The notes under the pieces: model-generated
Told to the model about the DNA's origin: nothing
What the model saw: the letters and a program-made list of their open reading frames with translations, nothing else
Database searches by the model: none
Part shown: one piece after another, positions 1 through 7,779 of the stretch
Position numbering within the stretch: the first letter of the stretch is position 1
How the letters are laid out: every line of letters starts with the position of its first letter
Program-made: the position numbers and the translations under genes
Source: Nevskia sp.
GTDB lineage: Bacteria; Pseudomonadota; Gammaproteobacteria; Nevskiales; Nevskiaceae
Length of the DNA: 64,000 bases
Reading direction: 5' to 3'
Assembly: GCA_023229645.1 (NCBI GenBank)
Contig: JALNYU010000021.1
Span: forward strand, 1 to 64,000

Positions 1-357
1 TGATTTACACGCGTGTATTGAATAAGGGCGGCCGTGGCGTGCAGAGTCCACTGGATGCGCTCTGAAGCAGCTGCATTGGATAGCGAGATGTCAGGCGATG
101 CGCGGCGCTGGTTGATGATCTGTGACGCCGCAATAAGCGGTTGCGACGAATGGCGGAATTCGCTGTGCGGCTTCCGCCCTCCTTGCTGGCAAAAGAGTGT
201 ACATGCAGCGGCACTGCGTATGCCGTGTCGTGCGACTGATTACGCCGACCTATCGGCACGATGTTTTGACGGCCTGCGCCGACTCAATTGCCCGGGCTAA
301 TCGGCCCAAGGACGGCGTACGGACCGCGCCGACACCATGATTTTTTATTGCGATAGA
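1..357. other. Window edge, no gene recognised
   Basis: I see no convincing gene between the window edge and the tRNA. The open frames on both strands lack a good ribosome binding site and their translations resemble no family I know. A perfect 12-bp palindrome, TACACGCGTGTA, lies at 6-17; its role is unknown. The stretch may hold the end of a transcript that begins outside the window. Confidence 0.4.
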
Positions 358-433
358 TGGTGCCGTCTGTCGGAATCGAACCGACGACCTGCCGCTTACA
401 AGGCGGCTGCTCTACCAACTGAGCTAAGACGGC
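358..433 (-). tRNA. tRNA-Thr (anticodon TGT)
   Basis: A complete 76-nt cloverleaf can be folded on the minus strand. The 7-bp acceptor stem pairs GCCGTCT with AGACGGC, the 3' CCA is encoded (TGG at 358-360 on the plus strand), and the T arm contains the usual GGTTCGATTCC. The anticodon arm is GCCGC-CTTGTAA-GCGGC, so the anticodon is TGT, reading the threonine codon ACA. Sequence resembles the E. coli tRNA-Thr(TGT). No adjacent tRNA was seen, so it appears to be a single-gene unit. Confidence 0.95.
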
Positions 434-632
434 AGGCGAGTGCCTGATACCGCTGCCGATGTCAGCAAACCTGAGGATGTTCAGGGGCTGTGGTCGGCGC
501 TGGTTTTGCATTATCTCATAGTTGCCGAGCCGGTTCGATGCCCGCCCGCGCCGTGCGGGTTTAAGCTGGCGCAGTTTCACCACGGCGCAGCGGGCGCGGC
601 TAAGCTTGCACTACTCACAACAAGGAAATTCG

Positions 633-1529
633 ATGAACAGCGTGCTGCAGGATCTGATCAAGCTACTGGATCTGGAAGCGCTTGAAGACAACTTGTTCCG
701 CGGCGCTTCGCGCGATATTGGCGGAAAAAGCGTGTTCGGTGGCCAAGTAATCGGCCAGGCGTTGGTTGCCGCAGGGCGCACCGTGACGGACTGCGCGCCG
801 CATTCACTGCACGCGTATTTTCTACGCCCAGGCGATATGGAAGCGCCGATTGTTTATGAGGTGGACCGTGTGCGTGACGGCCGCAGCTTCACCACGCGGC
901 GGGTGCAGGCGATTCAGCACGGGCATCCGATTTTGTCGATGATTGCGTCGTTCCAAAAGCCGGAAGACGGCCTGGAACATCAGCTACCGATGCCGCCGGT
1001 GCCGATGCCAGAGGCGCTGCCGAGCTTGGAATCGCTGCAGGAAGGCTGGCTCCAGCGGGAAGCCGAGCGCCGTGGCGGCATGCCCGAACGGCTGCGTGCG
1101 GCGTTCATGCGCGGCTTGCCGATTCAGTTTAAGCCGGTAGTGCCGTGGAATCCTTTTGAGCCGGACGTGCGCGCGCCAGCGCAGCAGATTTGGTTCCGCG
1201 CCGCGGATGCCTTGCCGGACGATCCGATGCTGCACCGCTGCGTGCTCGCCTACGCTTCGGATTTCAATTTGTTGGCGACGGCGATGCTGCCACACGGCCG
1301 CAGCTGGTTTTCGCCGGATATGGTGGTGGCGTCAATCGACCACGCGCTGTGGTTTCATCGCGAGCTGCGCGTGGACGATTGGCTGCTGTATTCGATGGAC
1401 GCGCCGAGCGCACAGAGCGCGCGCGGCCTCTCCCGGGGTTCGATATACGACCGCCACGGCCGGCTCGTTGCCAGCGTCGCTCAGGAAAGCCTGATGCGCC
1501 GGATCAACGGGCCGAAACCGGGCGGTTAA
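633..1529 (+). CDS. tesB: Acyl-CoA thioesterase II (TesB)
   Basis: This 298-residue protein hydrolyses acyl-CoA to free fatty acid and CoA in the cytoplasm. It has the double hot-dog architecture of TesB: the N-terminal half contains the conserved FGGQVIGQAL segment near residues 30-40, and the C-terminal half contains YASDFNLLATAML, DHALWFHRE and a terminal AQESLMR. These carry the Asp and Gln positions used for catalysis in the E. coli enzyme. The ATG at 633 is chosen because AAGGAA lies 5-10 bases upstream and the protein then starts at the usual TesB N-terminus; an in-frame ATG at 522 would add 37 residues of non-family sequence. It converges on the nitronate monooxygenase gene with only 10 bases between them. 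Confidence 0.93.
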   Translation: MNSVLQDLIKLLDLEALEDNLFRGASRDIGGKSVFGGQVIGQALVAAGRTVTDCAPHSLHAYFLRPGDMEAPIVYEVDRVRDGRSFTTRRVQAIQHGHPILSMIASFQKPEDGLEHQLPMPPVPMPEALPSLESLQEGWLQREAERRGGMPERLRAAFMRGLPIQFKPVVPWNPFEPDVRAPAQQIWFRAADALPDDPMLHRCVLAYASDFNLLATAMLPHGRSWFSPDMVVASIDHALWFHRELRVDDWLLYSMDAPSAQSARGLSRGSIYDRHGRLVASVAQESLMRRINGPKPGG

Positions 1530-1539
1530 CCGCGCCCGC

Positions 1540-2514
1540 TTAGCGCGCGTACGGCGCAGTAGCGGCAGCGAGGCGAGCCCGCGCGGCGTCGTACTCACGC
1601 ACGAGGCGCTCGGCGACGACCGCGGCCGGCGGGGCGTCGTTGATCAAGCCGACGCCTTGGCCAGCGCCCCAGATATCGCGCCAGGCTTTGGCGGCGGCGC
1701 TACCGCCGAAATTCATCGCGCTCGGATCGGAGTCCGGCAGGTGCTCCGGGTCCAGGCCGGCGGCGACGATGCTCTTCTTCAGGTAGTTGCCGTGTACGCC
1801 AGTGAACAGGTTGGTGTAGACGATATCGCCAGCGGCTGATTCGACAATCGCCTGGCGATAGCCTTCGCTGACATTGGCTTCTTCCGTCGCCAGCCAGCGG
1901 GTGCCGATGTACGCGAAGTCCGCGCCCATCGCCTGGGCGCCGAGTACGGCGTCGCCGGTGGCAATTGAGCCGGAAAGCACGATCGGGCCTTGATAAAAGC
2001 GCCGAATCTCGCCGACCAGCGCAAACGGCGACAACGTACCGGCGTGGCCGCCAGCGCCGGCGCAGACCAGAATCAAGCCATCAACACCACCTTCAAGCGC
2101 TTTCTGCGCGTGGCGCACGCTGATCACATCGTGAAACACCAGGCCGCCATAGCTGTGCACGGCGCCGACGATTTCATTCGGCGCGCGCAGGCTGGTGATG
2201 ATCAGCGGCACGCGGTGATCGACGCAGGTGCGGACATCGGCTTCCAGGCGGTCGTTCGACTTATGCACGATCTGGTTCACGGCGTACGGGCCAACAATTG
2301 CGTCCGGGTGCGCCGCTTTATGTGCCGCAAGTTCGGTTTCGATTTGCGTCAGCCAGTCGCTCAACGCCGCTTGCGGCCGCGCGTTCAGCGCCGGAAACGA
2401 GCCGACGATACCGGCTTTGCACTGCTCGATAACGAGCTTGGGATTGCTGGCGATAAACATCGGCGAAGCGATGACCGGAAGACGCAGGTTTTGCAGTACG
2501 GCGGGGATGGACAT
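1540..2514 (-). CDS. NAD(P)H-dependent flavin oxidoreductase / nitronate monooxygenase
   Basis: A 324-residue FMN-dependent TIM-barrel protein of the nitronate monooxygenase (2-nitropropane dioxygenase-like) family. Such enzymes oxidise alkyl nitronates or act as NAD(P)H:quinone reductases; the exact substrate cannot be read here. Visible family marks are the N-terminal VIASPMFIASNPKL segment, the glycine-rich CAGAGGHAGTLSPFALV and the FMN-phosphate site around LSGSIATGDAVLGAQAMGAD. The ATG at 2514 gives the standard N-terminus; in-frame starts further upstream add about 90 basic residues without similarity. The 221-bp gap to the GH15 gene must hold the two divergent promoters. A second, more distant paralogue lies at 10818-11894. 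Confidence 0.88.
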   Translation of the reverse strand: MSIPAVLQNLRLPVIASPMFIASNPKLVIEQCKAGIVGSFPALNARPQAALSDWLTQIETELAAHKAAHPDAIVGPYAVNQIVHKSNDRLEADVRTCVDHRVPLIITSLRAPNEIVGAVHSYGGLVFHDVISVRHAQKALEGGVDGLILVCAGAGGHAGTLSPFALVGEIRRFYQGPIVLSGSIATGDAVLGAQAMGADFAYIGTRWLATEEANVSEGYRQAIVESAAGDIVYTNLFTGVHGNYLKKSIVAAGLDPEHLPDSDPSAMNFGGSAAAKAWRDIWGAGQGVGLINDAPPAAVVAERLVREYDAARARLAAATAPYAR

Positions 2515-2735
2515 GGAAATTCCTAAGCAGATCGAAAAAGTATTGCATTGAATTCTGCGGCCGGCGCCGCGGCGCGCAAAGGGAAATGTCGATTGCCCTT
2601 CGCCGCCGCAGCGGCGATACGGCGCATTTTTGCGCGGGCGCGCGGCTGCGTTTACCGCTGATTTTCGATGGAAATGGCGGCGCCGTGGGCCGTTTTTAAC
2701 GGCTAGCGGCGCCTCAAATCTGATAGGGTTGGGCA

Positions 2736-4499
2736 ATGAACCTCGAAAATCTGGGCTTGATTGGCAATTGCCAATACTCCGCACTGATCTCGAACAACGG
2801 CAGCGTCGTATGGTGCTGCCTACCGCGTTTCGACTCGGAACCGGTGTTCGGCAGCCTACTAGATCCCGATGGCGGCGACTTCTCCATTGCCCCCGCCGAT
2901 GGCGGCAGCGGCCGGCAGCGCTACCTGGAAAACACCAACGTATTGGAAACGGTGTTTGACGCCCCTGGCGGCCGTTTTCGCGTGCTCGATTTCGCGCCGC
3001 GCTTCAGCCAAAACGAGCGCATGTTCCGGCCGACGCAGCTGGTGCGCATCGTCGAACCGTTGGAAGGTACACCACTCGTACGGGTTCGTTTCGACCCGCG
3101 CCTGGGCTGGTCGAAAGCGGTGCCGCAGCGGCTGCACGGCTCCAACCATATCCGCGTTGAAGGCTATGCCAAACCGCTGCGTTTAACCTCGGATATTTCG
3201 CCGACCCACCTGGAAGGGCAACCGTTTGCGCTAACCCAGCGTCGCCATCTGATGCTGGCCTGGGGCGCGCCGGTGGAAGAGGCGCTGGCGCCGCTCTGCG
3301 GCCATTTCCTGACCCAGACGATGCAGTACTGGCAGGGCTGGGTTAAGCACTGCAACATCCCACCGATCCATCAGCAAGAAGTGATTCGCTCGGCGCTAGC
3401 GCTGAAGCTGCACTGCTTCGAAGATACCGGGGCAATTGTCGCCGCGCTGACCACCTCAATCCCCGAAGCGCCGGGGAGCGGCCGCACCTGGGACTATCGC
3501 TACTGCTGGCTGCGCGACGCCTATTACGTGCTCGATGCGCTGCGCTTGCTCGGCCATTTCGAAGAGCGCGAACAGTTCATCCATTACCTGCTCGGCATTG
3601 CGGCGAGTGCGCCTGACCTCAATTTGCGGCCGTTGTATCGGGTTGATGGCAGCAGCGATCTCGAAGAACACATTCTCGATAACTGGGCCGGCTACGAAGG
3701 TAACGGGCCGGTGCGGATTGGCAACGGCGCCGCCGTGCACGAGCAGCACGATGTCTACGGCGAAACCGTACTGGCGCTGGCGCCAATCTATTTCGACGAC
3801 CGTTTCGCACTCGACCGCACGCCGTCAACACTGGATCTGCTGGAACGGCTAGCGGGCAAGGCAATCGCCGTCGCTGGCACGCCGGATGCGGGCATCTGGG
3901 AATTCCGCAAAGCCTGGGAGCCGCAAACATTCTCGAGCTTGATGTGCTGGGCCGCAGTTGATCGCGTTGCCCGCATTACCGCCCGCCATCGGCCGGCGCG
4001 GGCGCCGGCATTCGCCGCAGCGGCCCAGAAAATCCACAGCGAGATCATCGCCCATGCCTGGAGCGCTGAACGCGGCAGTTTCACCGCGACCTACGGCGGC
4101 AGTGAAGTTGACGCGGCGCTGCTGCAAATGGCGCCGCTACGTTTCCTCCCGGCGAGCGACCCGCGCCTCACCGCGACCGTGGACGCCGTCGCCCGTGATC
4201 TCGGCCGCGATGGCTGGCTTTACCGCTACCGCAACGACGACGGCCTAGGCGTACCGGAAGTGGCGTTTGTTATCTGCACATTCTGGATGATCGACGCGCT
4301 GGCCGCGACCGGCCGCCGCGAAGAAGCCATGCAAATGATGACGCGCGTTCGAAAATTACAGTCGCCGCTCGGCCTGCTGGCGGAAGACTATGCGACCACC
4401 GCTGGCCGCATGTGGGGCAACTTTCCGCAAGCCTATTCGCATGTCGGCCTCATTCACGCGGCGTTTTCAACCTCACCGAACTGGAGCGAATTCTTGTGA
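2736..4499 (+). CDS. Glycoside hydrolase family 15 protein (glucoamylase/trehalase-like)
   Basis: A 587-residue cytoplasmic protein with no signal peptide. It has the bacterial GH15 layout: an N-terminal beta-sandwich opening with LGLIGNCQYSALIS, then an (alpha/alpha)6 barrel. Conserved blocks are TWDYRYCWLRDAYYVLDAL near residue 250, GNGPVRIGNGA near 320, GIWEFRKAWE near 388, PEVAFVICTFWMIDAL near 506 and GNFPQAYSHVGLIHAA near 560. The Glu in GIWEFR and the Glu in PEVAF occupy the places where family members carry their catalytic acid and base (family knowledge, not tested). GH15 proteins of this type are often encoded next to trehalose-phosphate synthase and phosphatase genes and some are trehalases. 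The neighbours here support trehalose or glucan turnover, but the substrate is inferred. Confidence 0.88.
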   Translation: MNLENLGLIGNCQYSALISNNGSVVWCCLPRFDSEPVFGSLLDPDGGDFSIAPADGGSGRQRYLENTNVLETVFDAPGGRFRVLDFAPRFSQNERMFRPTQLVRIVEPLEGTPLVRVRFDPRLGWSKAVPQRLHGSNHIRVEGYAKPLRLTSDISPTHLEGQPFALTQRRHLMLAWGAPVEEALAPLCGHFLTQTMQYWQGWVKHCNIPPIHQQEVIRSALALKLHCFEDTGAIVAALTTSIPEAPGSGRTWDYRYCWLRDAYYVLDALRLLGHFEEREQFIHYLLGIAASAPDLNLRPLYRVDGSSDLEEHILDNWAGYEGNGPVRIGNGAAVHEQHDVYGETVLALAPIYFDDRFALDRTPSTLDLLERLAGKAIAVAGTPDAGIWEFRKAWEPQTFSSLMCWAAVDRVARITARHRPARAPAFAAAAQKIHSEIIAHAWSAERGSFTATYGGSEVDAALLQMAPLRFLPASDPRLTATVDAVARDLGRDGWLYRYRNDDGLGVPEVAFVICTFWMIDALAATGRREEAMQMMTRVRKLQSPLGLLAEDYATTAGRMWGNFPQAYSHVGLIHAAFSTSPNWSEFL

Positions 4500-4772
4500 C
4501 CGCCGGGCTGCGGCGGCGCCCCGGCCACGCAACCCATGGGACTGCGCTGTGCGTGATCCCGGCTTTAATGCCGCGGACGGCCGACCCACCGCAGCGCGTG
4601 CGCGATTAGCGGCGCACACGCAACCTCCCGACGCGAGGGATCGTCGCGCTGATGCCGCACCATCGCCGCACAGAAACCGGATTGGCCGACGGCTGCGCGC
4701 CGCGCCAATGCACCCACCGAACGCCGCCTCCGCCGCACCGTCGGCGCGCGGCATCACTACCGGGGATTTGAA

Positions 4773-5852
4773 ATGACCGAACTCTTGCAACACATCGAAC
4801 CGTTTCGGCCGTGGTTTTACGCCGCCGCCATCGCCGCGACCATTACCCTGCTCGGCGCGCTGATAAAGCCGCTGGTCATACGCAAATTAGGCAAATTCTC
4901 GGAACGGACCAGCACCCATATCGACGACGCCATCGTCGATATGCTGCGTGCCACCCAACTGTGGCTGCTCGCGGTCGCGGCGTTTGCCGTCGGCACGCAG
5001 CTAATGGAACTGACCAATGCCGTCGCCAAAGTTGCCAAATCGGCCGGCACGCTGGCGGTATTCCTGCAGATCGGCCTGTGGGCTTCGGCGCTACTGCAAG
5101 CGTGGTTGAATCGCGCCCGCGAACAGGCCTTACTCACGAACGTGGGCGCCGCGACCAGCCTTTCGGCGGTCGGGTTCATCGTCAAAATCGTGCTGTGGGC
5201 GGTGATGCTACTCGTGGCATTGGACAACCTCGGCGTCAACATCACAACGCTGGTCGCCGGACTCGGCGTCGGCGGCGTTGCAGTGGCCTTGGCGGTGCAA
5301 AACATACTCGGCGACTTATTCGCCTCGTTGTCGATCGTGATCGATAAACCCTTTGTCATCGGCGATTTCATCATCATCGATGACTACATGGGCACGGTCG
5401 AAAACGTCGGCCTCAAAACTACGCGCATCCGCAGCCTCGGCGGCGAGCAAATTGTGTTTGCGAATAGCGATCTGCTCAAAAATCGCGTGCGCAATTACAA
5501 ACGCATGTTTGAGCGTCGCATCGTGTTCAATTTCGGCGTGCTGTACCAAACCACACCCGATCAACTGGAATCAATTCCCGGCCTCATTAGAGAGATTATC
5601 GAGGCGCAGGAAAAAGTCCGCTTCGATCGGGCGCATTGCCAGAAATTCGGTGACTCTTCGATCGATTTCGAGGCCGTGTTCTGGGTGCTGGACCCCGATT
5701 ACAACCTGTATATGGATATCCAGCAGGCGATCAATTTTCAGATCAAGCGCCGTTTCGCTGAAGCGGGAATCGACTTCGCGTATCCAACCCGAACCATCGT
5801 CGTTGAAGGCCCGCTGCGGCTGGAGCGCGGCAGTGCCGCGAAAACCAGCTAA
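4773..5852 (+). CDS. Small-conductance mechanosensitive channel family protein (MscS)
   Basis: A 359-residue inner-membrane channel of the MscS family that would release solutes on hypo-osmotic shock. Hydrophobic helices lie near residues 12-35, 60-85, 90-110 and 130-160. The pore-lining helix with its Gly/Ala periodicity (VAGLGVGGVAVALAVQ followed by NILGDLFASL) is near residues 157-185, followed by the beta domain beginning KPFVIGDFIIIDD. The C-terminal cytosolic domain ends in IVVEGPLRL. It starts 273 bases after the GH15 gene and shares its strand, so co-transcription is possible. Placement beside trehalose metabolism and an Na+/H+ antiporter fits osmotic adaptation. It may be a YnaI/YbdG-like channel rather than MscS proper. 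Confidence 0.9.
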   Translation: MTELLQHIEPFRPWFYAAAIAATITLLGALIKPLVIRKLGKFSERTSTHIDDAIVDMLRATQLWLLAVAAFAVGTQLMELTNAVAKVAKSAGTLAVFLQIGLWASALLQAWLNRAREQALLTNVGAATSLSAVGFIVKIVLWAVMLLVALDNLGVNITTLVAGLGVGGVAVALAVQNILGDLFASLSIVIDKPFVIGDFIIIDDYMGTVENVGLKTTRIRSLGGEQIVFANSDLLKNRVRNYKRMFERRIVFNFGVLYQTTPDQLESIPGLIREIIEAQEKVRFDRAHCQKFGDSSIDFEAVFWVLDPDYNLYMDIQQAINFQIKRRFAEAGIDFAYPTRTIVVEGPLRLERGSAAKTS

Positions 5853-5871
5853 CGCCGAAGTCCAGCGTGGG

Positions 5872-5900
5872 GAACGACGGCAATACCGCTGCCGTCGTTC
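5872..5900. terminator. Perfect 11-bp hairpin between convergent genes (possible bidirectional terminator)
   Basis: GAACGACGGCA at 5872-5882 is the exact reverse complement of TGCCGTCGTTC at 5890-5900, with a 7-base loop. It begins 20 bases after the MscS stop and ends 31 bases before the antiporter stop, where a shared terminator would be expected. There is no run of T on either side, so classical intrinsic termination is not assured; it may act as an RNA 3'-end stabiliser. Confidence 0.5.
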
Positions 5901-5930
5901 AACCTCACGCCGCCTGAAAGGCCGGCGCCG

Positions 5931-7115
5931 CTACTGAATCTGCCCGAGGCGGCGCAGCAGCGGCACCATCGTCAAGCCTTGCACGACGATTGAGAACGCG
6001 ACGACGGCAAACGTAACGGTCACCAGTTCGTCGCGTCCCGGAATCGATTCTGGCAACCCCAGCGCCAACGCCAGCGCCAACGCGCCGCGCAGGCCGCCCC
6101 AGAACAGCACATGCTGATGCGCACGAGACACCCGCAACCGCTCCGAACCCGCAAACAGCAGCGCGCACGGGTAGATTGCTGCCGCCCGACCAACCATGAC
6201 GACGACGATGGCGATCACAATCGGCAGCAGAATCGCGCCGAACTGCAAATGCCCTTCCTGCAAGCCGATCAGCATGAAAATAAGCGAGTTGACGACGAAC
6301 GCGGCGTAGTCCCAAAACGTGATTACCGCGTCGCGACCACGCGTCGAAATCGAGCCCAGCGGGCCCAGATTGCCGACGATTAAACCCGCGGTCAGTGTTG
6401 CCAACACGCCGGACGCGTGGAAGTGCTCCGCGACAAAGAATGAGCCGTACGCGGCAACGGTCGTGAACGTGATTTCAAGCAGCGGATCTTCGGTGCGGCC
6501 GGCGACTAGCAGCACGGCACCGGCCACCAGCGCGCCGCAGGCAACACCGCCACCGACGATCCACAGCAGATTGCCGGCGATACTGGCGGCGCTGATGCTC
6601 TCGCCGTTCGCGGCAGCCAGCGCAATTACGAACGCGACTGCGGCAAAGCCGTCGTTGAGCAAGCTTTCGCCTTCCATCAATAGTCGCAAACGGCCTTTGA
6701 CACCCGCTTCTTTGAACGTTGCGACCACCGAGACCGGATCGGTGGCCGCGATCAGCGCACCGAATAAGCTCGCCGTAACCCAAGACCAGCCGGCCAGGAA
6801 ATGCATGCCGACTGCGGTCAAGCCGGCGGACAATACGACACCGACGCTGGCGAATATGCCGATCACCGGCGCATCGCCGCGCAGCTCTTTCCAGCGCAAA
6901 TGGAGTGCCGCCTCAAAGATCAGCGGTGGCAGAAATGCCGCGAAGATAAGCTCTTTCGATAGCTCAAAAGCCACCGGCACATTGAGCAACGCCAGGCCGA
7001 TGCCCGCTGCGACCAAGCCTACGGTATAGGGCACGTGCAGGCGCTGCGCGACGATGGCGACGATCGCCGAAATCAACAACAAAACCTCGATACTAGCGAG
7101 GTGGGTTTCAAGCAT
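5931..7115 (-). CDS. CPA1-family Na+/H+ antiporter
   Basis: A 394-residue polytopic inner-membrane protein of the monovalent cation:proton antiporter-1 family, expected to exchange Na+ (or K+) for H+. About twelve hydrophobic helices are visible. The conserved ion-site region reads AATDPVSVVATFKEAGV, then LLMEGESLLNDGFAAVAF, with the Glu-Ser and Asn-Asp residues typical of NhaP-type exchangers. The ATG at 7115 is preferred over one at 7160 because AAAAGGA sits 8 bases upstream and the first residues then lead straight into helix 1. It is transcribed towards the MscS gene. No long cytoplasmic C-terminal domain (TrkA-C or cNMP) is present. Confidence 0.9.
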   Translation of the reverse strand: MLETHLASIEVLLLISAIVAIVAQRLHVPYTVGLVAAGIGLALLNVPVAFELSKELIFAAFLPPLIFEAALHLRWKELRGDAPVIGIFASVGVVLSAGLTAVGMHFLAGWSWVTASLFGALIAATDPVSVVATFKEAGVKGRLRLLMEGESLLNDGFAAVAFVIALAAANGESISAASIAGNLLWIVGGGVACGALVAGAVLLVAGRTEDPLLEITFTTVAAYGSFFVAEHFHASGVLATLTAGLIVGNLGPLGSISTRGRDAVITFWDYAAFVVNSLIFMLIGLQEGHLQFGAILLPIVIAIVVVMVGRAAAIYPCALLFAGSERLRVSRAHQHVLFWGGLRGALALALALGLPESIPGRDELVTVTFAVVAFSIVVQGLTMVPLLRRLGQIQ

Positions 7116-7310
7116 CAGTGCGGTCCTTTTGAGGCGGGCGAGGCGCGGCGGCACCCGCAAATTAGAATAGTCTTATCCCCGTTCAATGCGAACAACGGGC
7201 GCGATGGCGATCAATCCATGCTAAGGTGATTGCGCCCACTTTCCAAGCATTTCCGTATCGGGGCAATGCCTAGCAGGCGGCGCCAATCTTGGAAAATAAT
7301 GGGCTTTCGA

Positions 7311-7353
7311 TGTGTTACCTATCGAGCTGAACATCGGCTCGATAGGCAACACA
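7311..7353. repeat. 17-bp inverted repeat (long hairpin)
   Basis: TGTGTTACCTATCGAGC at 7311-7327 pairs with GCTCGATAGGCAACACA at 7337-7353 with a single mismatch and a 9-base loop (TGAACATCG). It sits about 200 bases upstream of the antiporter start and 430 upstream of the trehalose-synthase start. No T-run follows. It could be an operator, a terminator of a leader transcript, or a small structured RNA; sequence alone does not decide. Confidence 0.6.
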
Positions 7354-7475
7354 ATGATCCTTGCCGCTGCGCGCTGCTTCGAGATCTTGAACAGCGCTTG
7401 GCGGCTACGCCGTCTGCCGAATATTGGTTTATGAACCGCGGCAGGCCTGCCCGTATTCGCTGCGTGGCGCCGTTA

Positions 7476-7569
7476 TTATTGATTCGGCCACAAAATAGTT
7501 GAACGAGGTGCTACGCGGCAATTTGAAGATCGCACTTTTTCGAGACGGCGTGAGTGGCCGAATTAATAA
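7476..7569 (+). repeat. Palindromic dispersed repeat, copy 1
   Basis: The left arm TTATTGATTCGGCCA (7476-7490) is the near-exact reverse complement of TGGCCGAATTAATAA (7555-7569), one mismatch. Inside are the features shared by all three copies: GGTGC on the left, CGCACTTTTTCGAG on the right. The interior GTGC and GCAC can pair, so the whole 94-bp unit can fold into one long stem. No coding capacity. It lies 18 bases from copy 2 and has the same orientation. Confidence 0.7.
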
Positions 7570-7587
7570 TAAAATCAAATTGCTTTG

Positions 7588-7682
7588 TTATTGATCCGGC
7601 CATTTCTCGCTTTCTCGGAAGTGCGGCATCCAGTTTGGCATTGCACTGTCTTTATTCAAGTACTTAATGGCCGGATCAATAA
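7588..7682 (+). repeat. Palindromic dispersed repeat, copy 2
   Basis: TTATTGATCCGGCCAT (7588-7603) and ATGGCCGGATCAATAA (7667-7682) are perfect 16-bp inverted repeats enclosing about 63 bases. The interior reads TCGGAAGTGC, then ATCCAGTTTGGC, then GCACTGTCTTTATTCAAG, closely matching copy 3 at 24400. Total length is 95 bp. It ends 97 bases upstream of the trehalose-synthase start. There is no clear target-site duplication and no transposase. The compact, palindromic, multi-copy form resembles REP/MITE-type non-autonomous elements. Confidence 0.8.
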
Positions 7683-7779
7683 TTGCGCCACGCAGCCTCC
7701 GGCAAGACTGCGGCCTTCTGTATCAGCGTCGCGATTATTTGATCGGGCGCCGTGGCGGGCCGATAGGGAGGACCGTTTG

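Larger units (their letters stand above)
7116..7779. other. 664-bp intergenic region rich in inverted repeats
   Basis: This divergent gap between the antiporter and trehalose-synthase genes has no credible coding sequence. It contains one long hairpin (7311-7353) and two tandem copies of a palindromic element (7476-7569 and 7588-7682), annotated separately. It is locally AT-rich around 7560-7600 compared with its surroundings. The promoter and ribosome binding site of the synthase occupy its right end; a strong AGGGAGGA lies just before the ATG at 7780. Confidence 0.6.

Noticed and set aside
34..300. Plus-strand open frame at the window edge
   Set aside because: No start signal and an unlikely amino-acid composition; the minus-strand alternative is no better.
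1990..2526. 178-codon plus-strand frame antisense to the first nitronate monooxygenase
   Set aside because: Shadow of a clearly recognisable gene; no ribosome binding site or known similarity.
7230..7502. 90-codon open frame in the antiporter/trehalose gap
   Set aside because: It runs through the long hairpin and part of repeat copy 1, has no ribosome binding site and its translation looks random.
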